Source of the DNA: Allobosea lupini
GTDB taxonomy: Bacteria > Pseudomonadota > Alphaproteobacteria > Rhizobiales > Beijerinckiaceae
Direction: 5' to 3'
Length of the DNA: 64,000 nt
NCBI RefSeq assembly: GCF_900109525.1
Contig: NZ_FOAN01000004.1
Coordinates: forward strand, 310,001-374,000
A program made the translations under genes and the position numbers. Of this stretch, positions 7,987 to 16,894 are shown piece after piece; positions within the stretch are counted from its first letter, which is position 1, and every line of letters starts with the position of its first letter. The notes under the pieces are model-generated. The model worked only from the letters and a program-made list of their open reading frames with translations, had not been told where the DNA came from and searched no databases.

Positions 7987-9081
7987 TCAAGGCGGGGCGG
8001 AGAGGTCGGAGCCGATGCGGCCGCGGGCATTGCGACGCATCGTGTAGAGCGTCGCGCCGATGACGATGGCGGCGCCGGCGAGCGTCGTCAGCGATGGCAC
8101 CTCGGCGAAGAAGACGAAGCCGGTGAAGCCGGCCAGGATCAGACGGCTGAAATCGAGCGGCGCGAGGGCGGCGGCCTCGCCGACCTGATAGGCCTTGGTG
8201 ATCAACCATTGCCCGGCGGTGCCGAACAGGCTGAGCAGCACCAGCCAGAACCATTGCTCGGCCGTCGGCCAGACCCAAAGCGCCCAGGCCGGCCAGGCGA
8301 GCACGACCATCAGGACGAGGCCCTGGTAGATCAGGATCGTCTCGGTGCGCTCGCTGGTGCCGAGGATGCGCACGCTGACGGTGATGCCGGCCCCGAACAA
8401 TGCCCCGCCGACCGACAGCAACGCCCAGACGTTCAAGCCCTCGCTCGAGGGGTTGAGCATGATCAGCACGCCGACGAAGCCGAGGCCGGTCGCGATCCAG
8501 CGCGCCACGTCGACGCGCTCCTTCAGGATCAGCACGGCCGCGACGGTGACGAACAGCACCTGGCTGAAGCTGATCGCGGTTGCCTGGGCCAGCGGGATGT
8601 GGACGAGGGCGCTGAAGCCGCACAGCATCGAGGCCAGTGTGATCAGGCCGCGAAATATCTGCAGGCCCGGCCGGTCGGTCTTGAAGGCCAGAGGCAGGCT
8701 GCGGCCGGCGATGACGAAGACCACCGCGCTCATGATGATCTGGCGGATCATCAGCGTCTCGATCAGCGGGATCGCGGTGCCCAGGTGTTTGAAAGCCCCG
8801 ACCATCACCGCATAAACCAGAAGCGCGGTGATCATGTAGACGGTGCCGCGCAGATTGGGGCTCGCCCCGCGCCACCAGAGACGCGTGCGATTGCGGCGCG
8901 CAGCGAGCCAGCTCTCGCCGGATGGGGCGGACAGAGCCGGCGGTAACGGGAGCTGCGGCGAGCGGGATTCCGAAGGTTCCGGCCGACTGCCATCCTCTTC
9001 GGCCGAGACAGGCAGGGCTTCGGCCAAGCCTATGCTTTCGCTGCCGCGGCCGGTCGTGTCCGAAAGGCGGTCTTCGCTCAT
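7987..9081 (-). CDS. DMT-superfamily transporter (EamA domains)
   Basis: The 364-residue product has about ten hydrophobic segments arranged as two EamA repeats, starting at TVYMITALLVYAVMVGAFKHLG. The C-terminal repeat includes LAPLDFSRLILAGFTGFVFFAEVP, typical of these metabolite exporters. About 75 N-terminal residues are hydrophilic and Pro/Ser/Arg-rich, which is unusual; the true start may be an internal ATG. Substrate cannot be predicted. It precedes the acetamidase gene on the same strand with a 17-bp gap, which suggests a joint role in amide or nitrogen metabolism, but this is inference. Confidence 0.86.
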   Translation of the reverse strand: MSEDRLSDTTGRGSESIGLAEALPVSAEEDGSRPEPSESRSPQLPLPPALSAPSGESWLAARRNRTRLWWRGASPNLRGTVYMITALLVYAVMVGAFKHLGTAIPLIETLMIRQIIMSAVVFVIAGRSLPLAFKTDRPGLQIFRGLITLASMLCGFSALVHIPLAQATAISFSQVLFVTVAAVLILKERVDVARWIATGLGFVGVLIMLNPSSEGLNVWALLSVGGALFGAGITVSVRILGTSERTETILIYQGLVLMVVLAWPAWALWVWPTAEQWFWLVLLSLFGTAGQWLITKAYQVGEAAALAPLDFSRLILAGFTGFVFFAEVPSLTTLAGAAIVIGATLYTMRRNARGRIGSDLSAPP

Positions 9082-9338
9082 CGTTGCCCCGAGCCGGGCG
9101 GACGACGCCGACGGCCTGTCAGATATCCTGCAGGACCCGACTGTCGCCGATTTTCCGCCCGTTCGTCAGTCACTTGCGGGCATGGCAGGGTTGCCTGTCA
9201 CGTTTGCCGCCACGTCCATTCGCTCCGCCACGGGGGCAGAGGCGACATGCCGACAACGCCCTGTCATCGCCATGCGAATGGCGTATAGCAGCGCCGTGGC
9301 TTCGCCACAGGCATGCGTCCGGGGAGGTGATCGGGGCA

Positions 9339-10433
9339 ATGCGGGATCTGCTGCGGGATACGGTCGACGGCATCAGAGAATTGTCGTCGCGACGATTTCC
9401 CTGGCGTCGTTTCCTGTTCGCCCTCGCACTCGGCACGATCGGCGGCTGGCTCTTTGCCTATTACCGCCTGCCATTGCCCTGGATGCTGGGCTCGATGGTG
9501 TTCTGCACCATAGCCGCCATCGCCCGTGCGCCGGTCGCGGCGCCACCGGTGATCCGCCCGCCCATGTCGGCGGTGATCGGCGTGATGCTGGGTTCCGGCT
9601 TCAAGCCGGAAATCGTCGCGCAGATGCCGAACTGGCTGCCGACGATCGGCGGCCTCGTGCTGTTCATGGCCGCCTGCGGCCTGTGCTGCGTCACTTACTT
9701 TCGCCGCGTCGCCGGCTACGACCCCGTGACCGCCTTCTTCTCCGGCATGCCCGGCGGCCTGGTCGAGATGGTGATCACCGGCGAGGAGAAGGGCGGCGAT
9801 GCGCGCACCATCGCGCTGATCCATTCCGCCCGCATCCTCCTGGTGGTGATGACGCTGCCCTTCATCGTGCAATGGCTCGAAGGCGTCTCGCTCGGCATCA
9901 ACCGCAACCAGGGCCCGTCAATGTTCCAGACGACGGCTTCGGGCTGGTTCTGGCTGGTCGCCAGCGCAATCGCCGGCGTGATGCTCGCCCATGCCTTGCG
10001 CATGCCTGCCAAGCAGTTGCTCGGGCCGATGCTGGTCTCGGCGATCGTGCACCTCCTCGGCTTCAGCGACTCCGTGCCGCCCTACGAGATCGTCAATGTC
10101 GCCCAGCTCATCCTCGGCGTCACCATCGGCTGCCGCTTCGTCGGCACGCCGCCGCAGGCGATCCTGCGCATCCTTATGATCTCGGTCGGCTCAACTGCGA
10201 TCCTGGTGGCGCTGACGCTGGTCTTCGCCTTCGCCGTTGCGCATGTCTCCAGCTACAAGCCGGTGCCGCTGATCCTGGCCTATTCGCCGGGGGGGCTCGC
10301 CGAAATGAGCCTGATCGCACTGGCGCTGCACACCGAGGTCGCCTTCGTCGCGGCTCACCACATCATCCGGGTGTTCCTGGTGATGATCGGCGCCGGCCCA
10401 TTCTTCGGTGTCATCGTCGGGAAGAAGGCTTAG
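9339..10433 (+). CDS. AbrB-family membrane protein (putative ammonia monooxygenase-type)
   Basis: The 364-residue product is a polytopic membrane protein of the AbrB (PF05145) family, not to be confused with the AbrB DNA-binding protein. It contains two similar halves. The first includes LPLPWMLGSMVF and PGGLVEMVITGEEKGGD; the second includes LGPMLVSAIVHLLG and YSPGGLAEMSLIALAL. The repeated P-G-G-L-x-E-M motif is typical. Function is unproven; some members are labelled ammonia monooxygenase without support. The start is fixed by a strong ribosome-binding site (GGGGAGGTGA) ahead of the ATG at 9339. Its stop overlaps the stop of the convergent glycosyltransferase gene. Confidence 0.85.
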   Translation: MRDLLRDTVDGIRELSSRRFPWRRFLFALALGTIGGWLFAYYRLPLPWMLGSMVFCTIAAIARAPVAAPPVIRPPMSAVIGVMLGSGFKPEIVAQMPNWLPTIGGLVLFMAACGLCCVTYFRRVAGYDPVTAFFSGMPGGLVEMVITGEEKGGDARTIALIHSARILLVVMTLPFIVQWLEGVSLGINRNQGPSMFQTTASGWFWLVASAIAGVMLAHALRMPAKQLLGPMLVSAIVHLLGFSDSVPPYEIVNVAQLILGVTIGCRFVGTPPQAILRILMISVGSTAILVALTLVFAFAVAHVSSYKPVPLILAYSPGGLAEMSLIALALHTEVAFVAAHHIIRVFLVMIGAGPFFGVIVGKKA

Positions 10434-11239
10434 GCGCCCTCAGGTGTCGGCCGGGTCAGCTTCTGGCGCAGCACGCGCAGGAGGAAGGCGGGGTTGCCGA
10501 CGACATAGCGCCGCCAAAGCCGGCGCGGCTCGAGCCAGAGGCGGTAGGTCCACTCGATCCTGAGGACACGGAAGGTTTCCGGCGCCCGCGCCACCTCGCC
10601 AGCGAGGAAGTCGAACAGCGCGCCGATGCCGGCTGCGACCGCGCAATGGCGGGCATCGATATGGTCTGCGATCCACTGCTCCTGCCGCGGATTGCCGAAG
10701 GCTACCAGCAGCAGGTCGGGCCGCTCATGCGCGAGCCGCGCCAGGAGCGCCGTTTCCTCGTCCGGGCCGAAATAGCCATGGCTCAGCACGGAGAAGCGAT
10801 GCTGCGGATAGTCCGTGCGCAGCCTCGCCGCCGCGCGCTCCGCAACGCCTGGCCGGCCGCCCAGCAGCATCACGCGCAGCCGCTGCTTGCGGGCGGCGAG
10901 GATGGTCGGCGTGAAGTCGGTGCCGTTGAGATTGGCGGGGAAGGGGGCGCCGTAGAGCAGGCGCGAGGCGATGTCGACGCCGATCCCGTCGGGCAGGATC
11001 AGGAAACCGGCGAGACGCTCGCGCAAAGCCGCATCGCGGGCGGCGATGTTGACGAGGTTAGCGTTGCAATAGGCCAGGTGGAGATGGCGGCCGCCGTCGA
11101 AGGCGTGCTCGATCAGCGCGAGCGCCTCGTCCCGCGTCATGGCCGCGACCGGGACGCCGGCGATGTCGCGGCGCGACGGTTCGGGCGGAGCGCCGAGGGC
11201 AGCCGGACGCTGCGAGGGTTTGAAGAGAACGACGTTCAT
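10430..11239 (-). CDS. WecG/TagA/CpsF family glycosyltransferase
   Basis: The 269-residue product belongs to the WecG/TagA/CpsF (GT26) family, which adds an N-acetylmannosaminuronic acid-like or related sugar to a lipid-linked intermediate. Marks are LAYCNANLVNIAARD, FLILPDGIGVDIASRLL, LNGTDFTPTIL (the catalytic TD region), RVMLLGGRPGVAERAA and VAFGNPRQEQWIADH. The C-terminal helix EWTYRLWLEPRRLWRRY likely contacts the membrane. The ATG at 11239 is chosen since the family starts close to it. It is divergent from the PssY-type phosphotransferase at 11594, and the two probably act on the same exopolysaccharide. Confidence 0.9.
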   Translation of the reverse strand: MNVVLFKPSQRPAALGAPPEPSRRDIAGVPVAAMTRDEALALIEHAFDGGRHLHLAYCNANLVNIAARDAALRERLAGFLILPDGIGVDIASRLLYGAPFPANLNGTDFTPTILAARKQRLRVMLLGGRPGVAERAAARLRTDYPQHRFSVLSHGYFGPDEETALLARLAHERPDLLLVAFGNPRQEQWIADHIDARHCAVAAGIGALFDFLAGEVARAPETFRVLRIEWTYRLWLEPRRLWRRYVVGNPAFLLRVLRQKLTRPTPEGA

Positions 11240-11593
11240 CTCGATCGCTGCTGGCGCACGCCTCGCCATTCTGACGGCGTAGGCCTTTGTCTTCGTTGCG
11301 TTTCCAGCCAGGGTCAAGCGGAACCCCGCCATAGGATGAACGCGGCCTTTCCCCAATCTTGTAGCCGATCTTGCCGCCTCGTGGCGCGGTTGTCCCGGCG
11401 GTTGTTCCGTTATGACACGCCTTGTCGTCATGCCTCACTCGACATTGGCCGGATCAGCCCGATTCCGGCGCGTTTTCGCCGGAAACGCCGCAATGCCGCT
11501 ACGGCATCGCCCTTGCCACCTCGACCGGCAAGGCGGCCTCCGGCGCATCTCCTGTGCCGAATCCGGACCGCCGTGCGACCAAGCGAGCGCGGC
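11240..11593. promoter_or_regulatory. Divergent promoter region of the two polysaccharide genes
   Basis: This 354-bp stretch separates the divergent WecG-type and PssY-type genes and shows no convincing gene. It contains a perfect 8-bp hairpin (TTCCGGCG at 11463-11470, a CGTTTT loop, CGCCGGAA at 11477-11484). It must hold both promoters, but no clear consensus boxes stand out. Confidence 0.45.
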
Positions 11594-13051
11594 ATGATGA
11601 GTGTCAACGACCTGGACTATGAAGTCGCAACAGCAGCCGACCAGCGCGCCAATGCGCTGCGGCATTGGATCGGGTTGATCACCGCTCTGGTCGACGCGGC
11701 GACTGTCGCGACCGTGGTTGCCGGCACCTCGATCGTCTACCACTTCGCCGCCTATCGCCATCTCGGCAACGACAAGGTCACGGTCGAGCTCGCCTCGATG
11801 ATCGCCGCGATTTTCGTCTTCACCAATATGATGCGCGGCCGCTACCGGCTGGAGAACTATCTCTCGACCAAGGGCCAGATCGCCTCGGCCTTCGCGGTCT
11901 GGAACCTGACGATGATCGCCTTCGTCGCCATCGTCTTCATGGCCAAGATCAACGACCAGTACTCGCGCGCAGTGGTGGTTGCCACCTATCTCGCCGGCGC
12001 CCCGCTGATCGCGCTCGCCCGCTCTGCGATCGTGCGCACCATCTCGATGGCCTCGAAGACCGGCCGCATCACCTCCGAGCGGGTCTTCCTGATCGGCCGC
12101 GAGAGCGAGGTGATGTCCTTCGTCTCGCGTCATCAGCCGTGGAACATCGGCTTCTCGATCGTCGACGTCGCCTTCCTGCGCAGCAATGATCCGCGCCGCA
12201 TCAACGATCCTCAGGCGGCGCTCGCCGCCGACCTCGCCACCGCCTCCGCCCGCGCCCGCGACCTCAAGCCGGACGCCGTCTTCATCGCCCTGCCCTGGTC
12301 GGACCAGGAGACGATCGACGCCTGCATCGACGCCTTCATGAACCTGCCAGTCGCAATCCACCTGACGCCGGAACGCGTCATGGACCGTTTCGACAACCCC
12401 CATATCGTCCGGATCGGCTCGCTCGCCTCGCTCAGGCTGACGCGCCCGGCCCTATCCTTCGCCCAGATCATGTTCAAGCGGGTCTTCGACGTCGTCGCCG
12501 CGAGTGCGATCCTGCTGGCCAGCCTGCCGGTGCTGCTCCTGATCGCGCTCGCGATCAAGCTCGACTCGAAGGGGCCGGTCCTGTTCCTGCAGCGCCGCTA
12601 CGGCTTCAACCAGGAGCCCTTCCGGATCTTCAAGTTCCGCACGATGACCACGACCGACGATGGCGAGGTGGTCAAGCAGGCGACGCGCAACGATCCACGC
12701 ATCACCAGGATCGGCGGTTTCCTGCGGCGCTACAATCTCGACGAGCTGCCGCAACTCCTGAACGTGATCGCCGGACAGATGTCGCTGGTAGGCCCGCGCC
12801 CGCATGCGCTCGCCCACGACCGCGAGTTCCAGCGCAAGATCGCGCTCTATGCCAGGCGCCACAACGTCAAGCCCGGCATCACCGGCTGGGCCCAGGTCAA
12901 CGGCCTGCGCGGCGAGACGGACACCGACGACAAGATGGCCCGCCGCATCGCCTATGATCACTGGTACATCGACAACTGGTCGTTCTGGCTCGATATCGGC
13001 ATCCTGCTCCGCACAGCGTTCAGCCCGCGCGCCTTCCGGAATGCGCGCTGA
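11594..13051 (+). CDS. Undecaprenyl-phosphate glucose phosphotransferase (PssY/WcaJ type)
   Basis: The 485-residue product is a polyisoprenyl-phosphate hexose-1-phosphate transferase, which loads the first sugar on the lipid carrier for exopolysaccharide. Residues about 25-145 hold four to five membrane helices; a Rossmann-like CoA_binding_3 domain follows (ERVFLIGRESEVMSFV). After another membrane helix (VVAASAILLASLPVLLLIALAI) comes the catalytic Bac_transf domain with KFRTMTTTDDG, NLDELPQLLNVIAGQMSLVGPRPHA and KPGITGWAQVNGLRGETD. The frame is open far upstream, but the tandem ATG codons at 11594/11597 give the standard N-terminus. A strong hairpin follows the stop. Confidence 0.93.
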   Translation: MMSVNDLDYEVATAADQRANALRHWIGLITALVDAATVATVVAGTSIVYHFAAYRHLGNDKVTVELASMIAAIFVFTNMMRGRYRLENYLSTKGQIASAFAVWNLTMIAFVAIVFMAKINDQYSRAVVVATYLAGAPLIALARSAIVRTISMASKTGRITSERVFLIGRESEVMSFVSRHQPWNIGFSIVDVAFLRSNDPRRINDPQAALAADLATASARARDLKPDAVFIALPWSDQETIDACIDAFMNLPVAIHLTPERVMDRFDNPHIVRIGSLASLRLTRPALSFAQIMFKRVFDVVAASAILLASLPVLLLIALAIKLDSKGPVLFLQRRYGFNQEPFRIFKFRTMTTTDDGEVVKQATRNDPRITRIGGFLRRYNLDELPQLLNVIAGQMSLVGPRPHALAHDREFQRKIALYARRHNVKPGITGWAQVNGLRGETDTDDKMARRIAYDHWYIDNWSFWLDIGILLRTAFSPRAFRNAR

Positions 13052-13067
13052 GCGCCAGCGCGCTTTC

Positions 13068-13091
13068 CGTTCGGCCGGATTCGGCCGAACG
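13068..13091. terminator. Hairpin terminator after the sugar phosphotransferase gene
   Basis: Perfect 10-bp arms (CGTTCGGCCG and CGGCCGAACG) enclose a GATT loop, starting 17 bp after the stop codon at 13051. A short A/T-rich stretch (GATAAGAATT) follows but there is no long T run, so termination strength is uncertain. Confidence 0.65.
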
Positions 13092-13214
13092 ATAAGAATT
13101 CGCGCGACGACAAAGATGGTCTGACGCAACCCTCCCCCCGGACCATCGCGGCTTTGCGGCGGCCGGCTTTGCGGTAGAGTTCAGCTGCAAGTTCCAGGGA
13201 GGGATGCCTTTTCA

Positions 13215-13961
13215 ATGAACCAAATCGATTTAAGGGACCGGGTCGCCATCATCACCGGTGGCGCGCAGGGGATCGGCCGTGCCGTTGCCGAGCGTCTCGC
13301 CGCCAGCGGCGCCAAGGTCGCGATCTGGGACCTCGACGGCAAGCTCGCCGATGAGGCGGCCGCCGCGATCGGGCCGGCCGCGAGCGGGCTTTCGATCGAT
13401 GTGACCGACGCAAAGGCCGTGAACGCCGCCGCCGCCGAGCTGGAGCAGCGCCATGGCAGCGTCGACATCCTCGTCACCAGCGCCGGCATCGCCGGGCCGA
13501 ACCTGAAGACCTGGGAATACCCGCTCGACGAATGGGCCAGGATCATGCGCCTGAATGTCGACGGCACCCTGCATTGCTGCCAGGCGGTGATTCCCGGCAT
13601 GATCAAGCGCAACTACGGCCGGCTCGTGCTGGTCGCCTCGATCGCCGGCAAGGAGGGCAACCCCAACGCCTCGGCCTATTCGGCCTCGAAGGCGGCGGTG
13701 ATCGCGCTGACCAAATCGCTCGGCAAGGAGCTGGCGCAGCAGGACATCGCGGTGAACTGCATCACCCCGGCCGCCGCGCGCACCCGGATCTTCGACCAGA
13801 TGAGCGAGGAGCATATCGGCTACATGCTGGCCAAGATCCCGCGCGGGCGCTTCCTGCAGCCCGACGAGGTCGCTTCCATGGTCGCCTTCCTCGCCTCGGC
13901 CGAGAACAGCTTCACGACGGGGGCGGTCTTCGACCTCTCGGGCGGGCGCGCAACTTACTGA
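13215..13961 (+). CDS. SDR family NAD(P)-dependent oxidoreductase
   Basis: The 248-residue product is a classical short-chain dehydrogenase/reductase. The cofactor motif GGAQGIGRAVAERL lies at about residues 16-29 and a downstream Asp (IWDLDGK) favours NAD. NVDGTLHCCQ, the catalytic Ser in VLVASIAGKEGN and YSASKAAVIALTKSLGKEL (Tyr and Lys of YxxxK) complete the active site. The C-terminal FTTGAVFDLSGGRATY is standard. Substrate is not predictable; it is similar in layout to 3-oxoacyl-ACP reductase-like and sugar dehydrogenases. A GGGAGGG ribosome-binding site precedes the ATG. It is followed 69 bp later by an amidohydrolase on the same strand. Confidence 0.92.
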   Translation: MNQIDLRDRVAIITGGAQGIGRAVAERLAASGAKVAIWDLDGKLADEAAAAIGPAASGLSIDVTDAKAVNAAAAELEQRHGSVDILVTSAGIAGPNLKTWEYPLDEWARIMRLNVDGTLHCCQAVIPGMIKRNYGRLVLVASIAGKEGNPNASAYSASKAAVIALTKSLGKELAQQDIAVNCITPAAARTRIFDQMSEEHIGYMLAKIPRGRFLQPDEVASMVAFLASAENSFTTGAVFDLSGGRATY

Positions 13962-14030
13962 CACGCAAATCGATCCCACCGCGCTAAAGCGGGCTGGCCA
14001 CATCCACGGCTGGCCCGCTAGGTTGACATA

Positions 14031-15290
14031 ATGACCACGACCCTGCCCTCACCCGCCGTCCTCGGCGCCCGCGCCTTCGCCGCCCTCGCCGGCCTCAACC
14101 GCTTCAGCGACGAGCCGGGCAAGCTGACCCGGCTCTATCTCTCGCCCTCGCACCGGCAGGGCGCGGAGTACGTCAAGGGCGCGATGGAGGTCGCGGGGCT
14201 GACCGCCTTCATCGATGCGGCCGGTTCGGTGCAGGGACGGCGCGAGGGCGCGTCCCCAGGCCTGCCGGCGGTGATGATCGGCTCGCATATCGACACGGTC
14301 CGCGATGGCGGCCGTTTCGACGGCAATCTCGGTGTCGTCGCCGGCATCCTGGCGGCGCAGGCGATCCGCGACGCCGGGATCACCTTGCCCTTCGCGCTCG
14401 AGGTCATCGCCTTCGGCGACGAGGAGACGGTGCGCTTCCCGACCTCGCTCTCGACCTCGGCCGCGCTGACCGGCCGCTATGACCAGGGCTGGCTTACGGC
14501 GCGCGATGCCGACGGCGTCGTACTGCGCGATGCCCTCACCGCCTTCGGGGGCGATCCTGCCGGGATCGCCGCGCTCGCGCGCAAGCCGGGTTCAGTGAAG
14601 GCCTATCTCGAGGTTCATATCGAGCAGGGACCAGTGCTCGAGGCCGAGAACGAGGCGGTCGGCATCGTCACCGCCATCGCGGCGCAGGGCCGTGCCGGCG
14701 TGCGCGTCACCGGCGAGGCCGGCCATGCCGGCACCGTGCCTATGAAACTGCGCAAGGATGCGCTCGCCGCGGCGGCGGAGATGGCGCTCGCGCTGGAGGC
14801 GATCGCTCATGAGCATGAGCGCGCGGTTGGCACGGTCGGCGTCTTTCGGCCCGACCCCGGCGCCACCAATGTCGTGCCGGGCGCGGTCGACTTCACCATC
14901 GACTTCCGCGCGCCGGAGGGCGCGACCGTCGCCGGCATGGATGCGGAGATCCATCGCCGCTTCGCCGAGATCGCGGCGCGGCGCGGTGTCAGCCTTACGA
15001 TCACGCCCTATTCGCGTGGCGACGCCGTGCCGATGGACGAGGGCCTGCAGGAGGCGTTCGCCACCGGCATCGCGCGCACCGGCTCGAACCTGACGGCGCG
15101 GCGTCTGCCCTCGGGCGCCGGGCACGATGCGATGGAGATGGCAAAGCTCTGCCCCGCCGCCATGCTGTTCGTGCGCTGCGAGAAGGGCATCAGCCATTCG
15201 CCGCTGGAGAACATGACCGAGCTCGATGCCGGCATCGCCATCCGCGTCCTGATCGAGACGATCCTGGAACTGGCGCGGCGCGAAGGTTGA
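14031..15290 (+). CDS. Zn-dependent hydantoinase/carbamoylase-type amidase (AllC family)
   Basis: The 419-residue product belongs to the M20-related amidase family with allantoate amidohydrolase, ureidoglycolate amidohydrolase and N-carbamoyl-amino-acid amidase. Metal ligands can be placed in IGSHIDTVRDGGRFDGNLG, in IAFGDEETVRF, in YLEVHIEQGPVLE and in GAGHDAMEMA. The dimerisation lid domain is at GRAGVRVTGEAGHAGTVPM. The enzymes release ammonia or carbamate from N-carbamoyl or ureido compounds in the cytoplasm. The exact substrate cannot be assigned. It may be co-transcribed with the upstream SDR gene. Confidence 0.9.
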   Translation: MTTTLPSPAVLGARAFAALAGLNRFSDEPGKLTRLYLSPSHRQGAEYVKGAMEVAGLTAFIDAAGSVQGRREGASPGLPAVMIGSHIDTVRDGGRFDGNLGVVAGILAAQAIRDAGITLPFALEVIAFGDEETVRFPTSLSTSAALTGRYDQGWLTARDADGVVLRDALTAFGGDPAGIAALARKPGSVKAYLEVHIEQGPVLEAENEAVGIVTAIAAQGRAGVRVTGEAGHAGTVPMKLRKDALAAAAEMALALEAIAHEHERAVGTVGVFRPDPGATNVVPGAVDFTIDFRAPEGATVAGMDAEIHRRFAEIAARRGVSLTITPYSRGDAVPMDEGLQEAFATGIARTGSNLTARRLPSGAGHDAMEMAKLCPAAMLFVRCEKGISHSPLENMTELDAGIAIRVLIETILELARREG

Positions 15291-15335
15291 GTCCGACCGA
15301 GGCGGCCGCCGCCCTCAGGCGGCTTCGCCATTCCG

Positions 15336-15818
15336 TCATGCCCGCAGCAACGGATTCTCCGAACCCAGCAGATGCGGCGCATAGTGTCGAACGACCGTCC
15401 TGATCTCGTCGACGCCGACGTCGAGCTCGCTCAGGGCCACGGACGCCGATCTTCGGCCGGGGTCGGCGTAATCGATCACGAGATAGGCCCCGCGTGCGCC
15501 GAAGACTTGGCTCTGGAGCTTGACGGCCGAGACGGCGCTCCACGGATCCGGGGATGAATCGCCGAGCTGAATTCCGGCCCCGTCGATGGCGAACAGCAGC
15601 GGATTGGCCTGCCCCGGCTGCGGCGCGCCGATCAGGACGGCGCCGTACAGCGCCAGGCCGATGAGGACCGGCAGGATCGCGGCGCGCCAATCGACGAACA
15701 GGGCCATGACGCCGACCGCGACGCCGACAGCCAGGTAGATCGGCGCCATGATACGCGCTTCGCGAGCCGAGCGGCGCGCCTCGATGCGTGGGCCCTGGTC
15801 GATATCACGCGTCTGCAT
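15336..15818 (-). CDS. Membrane protein of unknown function
   Basis: The 160-residue product has a charged N-terminus (about 22 residues), then two adjacent membrane helices (residues about 25-66: APIYLAVGVAVGVMALFVDW and AAILPVLIGLALYGAVLIGA). The C-terminal 90 residues are soluble and look like a small PH-like beta domain (LFAIDGAGIQLGD, WSAVSAVKLQ, GAYLVIDYAD). I do not recognise a named family. It stands 40 bp downstream of the MsrQ-like gene on the same strand and could be its second cistron. Confidence 0.6.
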   Translation of the reverse strand: MQTRDIDQGPRIEARRSAREARIMAPIYLAVGVAVGVMALFVDWRAAILPVLIGLALYGAVLIGAPQPGQANPLLFAIDGAGIQLGDSSPDPWSAVSAVKLQSQVFGARGAYLVIDYADPGRRSASVALSELDVGVDEIRTVVRHYAPHLLGSENPLLRA

Positions 15819-15857
15819 CGGAGCTGCTCTTCTGCCGTCAAGTCTGCGCAGATCGCA

Positions 15858-16766
15858 TCAGCCCCCCGCCGCTTCGGAGGCCATCGCCTGTCGGCGCTGG
15901 CGTCGTTCCGGCTTCGGTGCAGGCTTCCGGAAGAGATGCAGGACCGCAAGCGCGAGCCCGACAGCTGCGACCCAATGGCCGGGCCTCAGCGCCGTCCAGT
16001 CCTGGTAGACGACGATGTCGGCATTGGCCTGGAAGATCAGCCAGGCCGAGGCGCCGGTGGCGAAGGCGTACCAGGCGGTTTCAGCCAAAGCGGTCGCGAG
16101 GCCCGTCGCGAGCCCCGTCAGCGCCAGCGAGGTGAAGCTCAGCGGAATCCTGAACCGGCTGAGGCCGCGGTAAGCGATCAGCAACGCGAACAACCCGGTG
16201 AGCAGCACTGGCTGGGTCACGTCGATCTTCGACTGCAGGGCGAAATGGAACAGGCCGAGGCAGGCGATCGGGTAGACGAGGTTGTGCAGCCGCTGCCAGC
16301 GGCCCGATCCCAATCGACGGATCATGCCGTCGGTCGAGGTGATGCCGAGCGCAACGAGCCCGATCAGGGCAGTGATCCCGACGACGAGATAGAAGCGCTT
16401 GACGATCTCGGAGAGGATCAGCCCCCAGTCGAAGGCGAGGTCGATGCAGTAGAGCGCGAGATGGCCGAGCGCATAAGCCATGGCCGAGAGACCGAGCATG
16501 CGACGTATGCCGATCAGCTTGTTCCAGTCGAGAATGCGGCGCAGCGGCGTGACGGCGAGCGTGATGACGAGGATGCGCAGGGCCCAGGTGCCGGTGTCGT
16601 GCACGGCCTGCGTCCACGGCTTCGAACCGAGCTGGTGCGTCCAGGCCTGCCAGGCGAGGATCAGCGCCGGGACGAGCACGAGAGCGAAGCAGCCGGCGCG
16701 CAGAGCGGAAAAGCGCCCCTGCCGGTCATTCCATGGCCAATAGCTGCCTGTTCCCGCTGAAGCCAT
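15858..16766 (-). CDS. msrQ: MsrQ/YedZ-like haem-binding membrane protein (ferric reductase-like)
   Basis: The 302-residue product has the six-helix ferric-reductase-like transmembrane domain (PF01794) of MsrQ, the cytochrome b partner that feeds electrons to periplasmic methionine-sulfoxide reductase MsrP. Hallmarks are RILDWNKLIGIRRMLGLSAMAYALGHLALY (a conserved histidine in helix 2) and GRWQRLHNLVYPIACLGLFHFALQSKI with two more histidines. About 80 further residues add helices and a basic tail, making it longer than the 200-residue E. coli MsrQ. No msrP is adjacent here, so pairing with MsrP is unproven. The ATG at 16766 is preferred to an upstream codon. Confidence 0.78.
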   Translation of the reverse strand: MASAGTGSYWPWNDRQGRFSALRAGCFALVLVPALILAWQAWTHQLGSKPWTQAVHDTGTWALRILVITLAVTPLRRILDWNKLIGIRRMLGLSAMAYALGHLALYCIDLAFDWGLILSEIVKRFYLVVGITALIGLVALGITSTDGMIRRLGSGRWQRLHNLVYPIACLGLFHFALQSKIDVTQPVLLTGLFALLIAYRGLSRFRIPLSFTSLALTGLATGLATALAETAWYAFATGASAWLIFQANADIVVYQDWTALRPGHWVAAVGLALAVLHLFRKPAPKPERRQRRQAMASEAAGG

Positions 16767-16894
16767 GAACTGTGCCTTGTTGCCGAACCCCAACGCGAAT
16801 ACGCCAGAATCGATGTGAAGGTTACGCCGGCCCGCACACAAGGGCGTGAGTCGCGTCGGCGCCGTCGCCGCAAACGGAGTGGGAAAGCCTGTCC

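Noticed and set aside
8843..11593. A long in-frame extension upstream of the sugar phosphotransferase gene, up to 1402 codons in total.
   Set aside because: The extension runs through two other well-supported genes (AbrB-type and WecG-type) and lacks domains; the tandem ATG at 11594 gives the normal protein.
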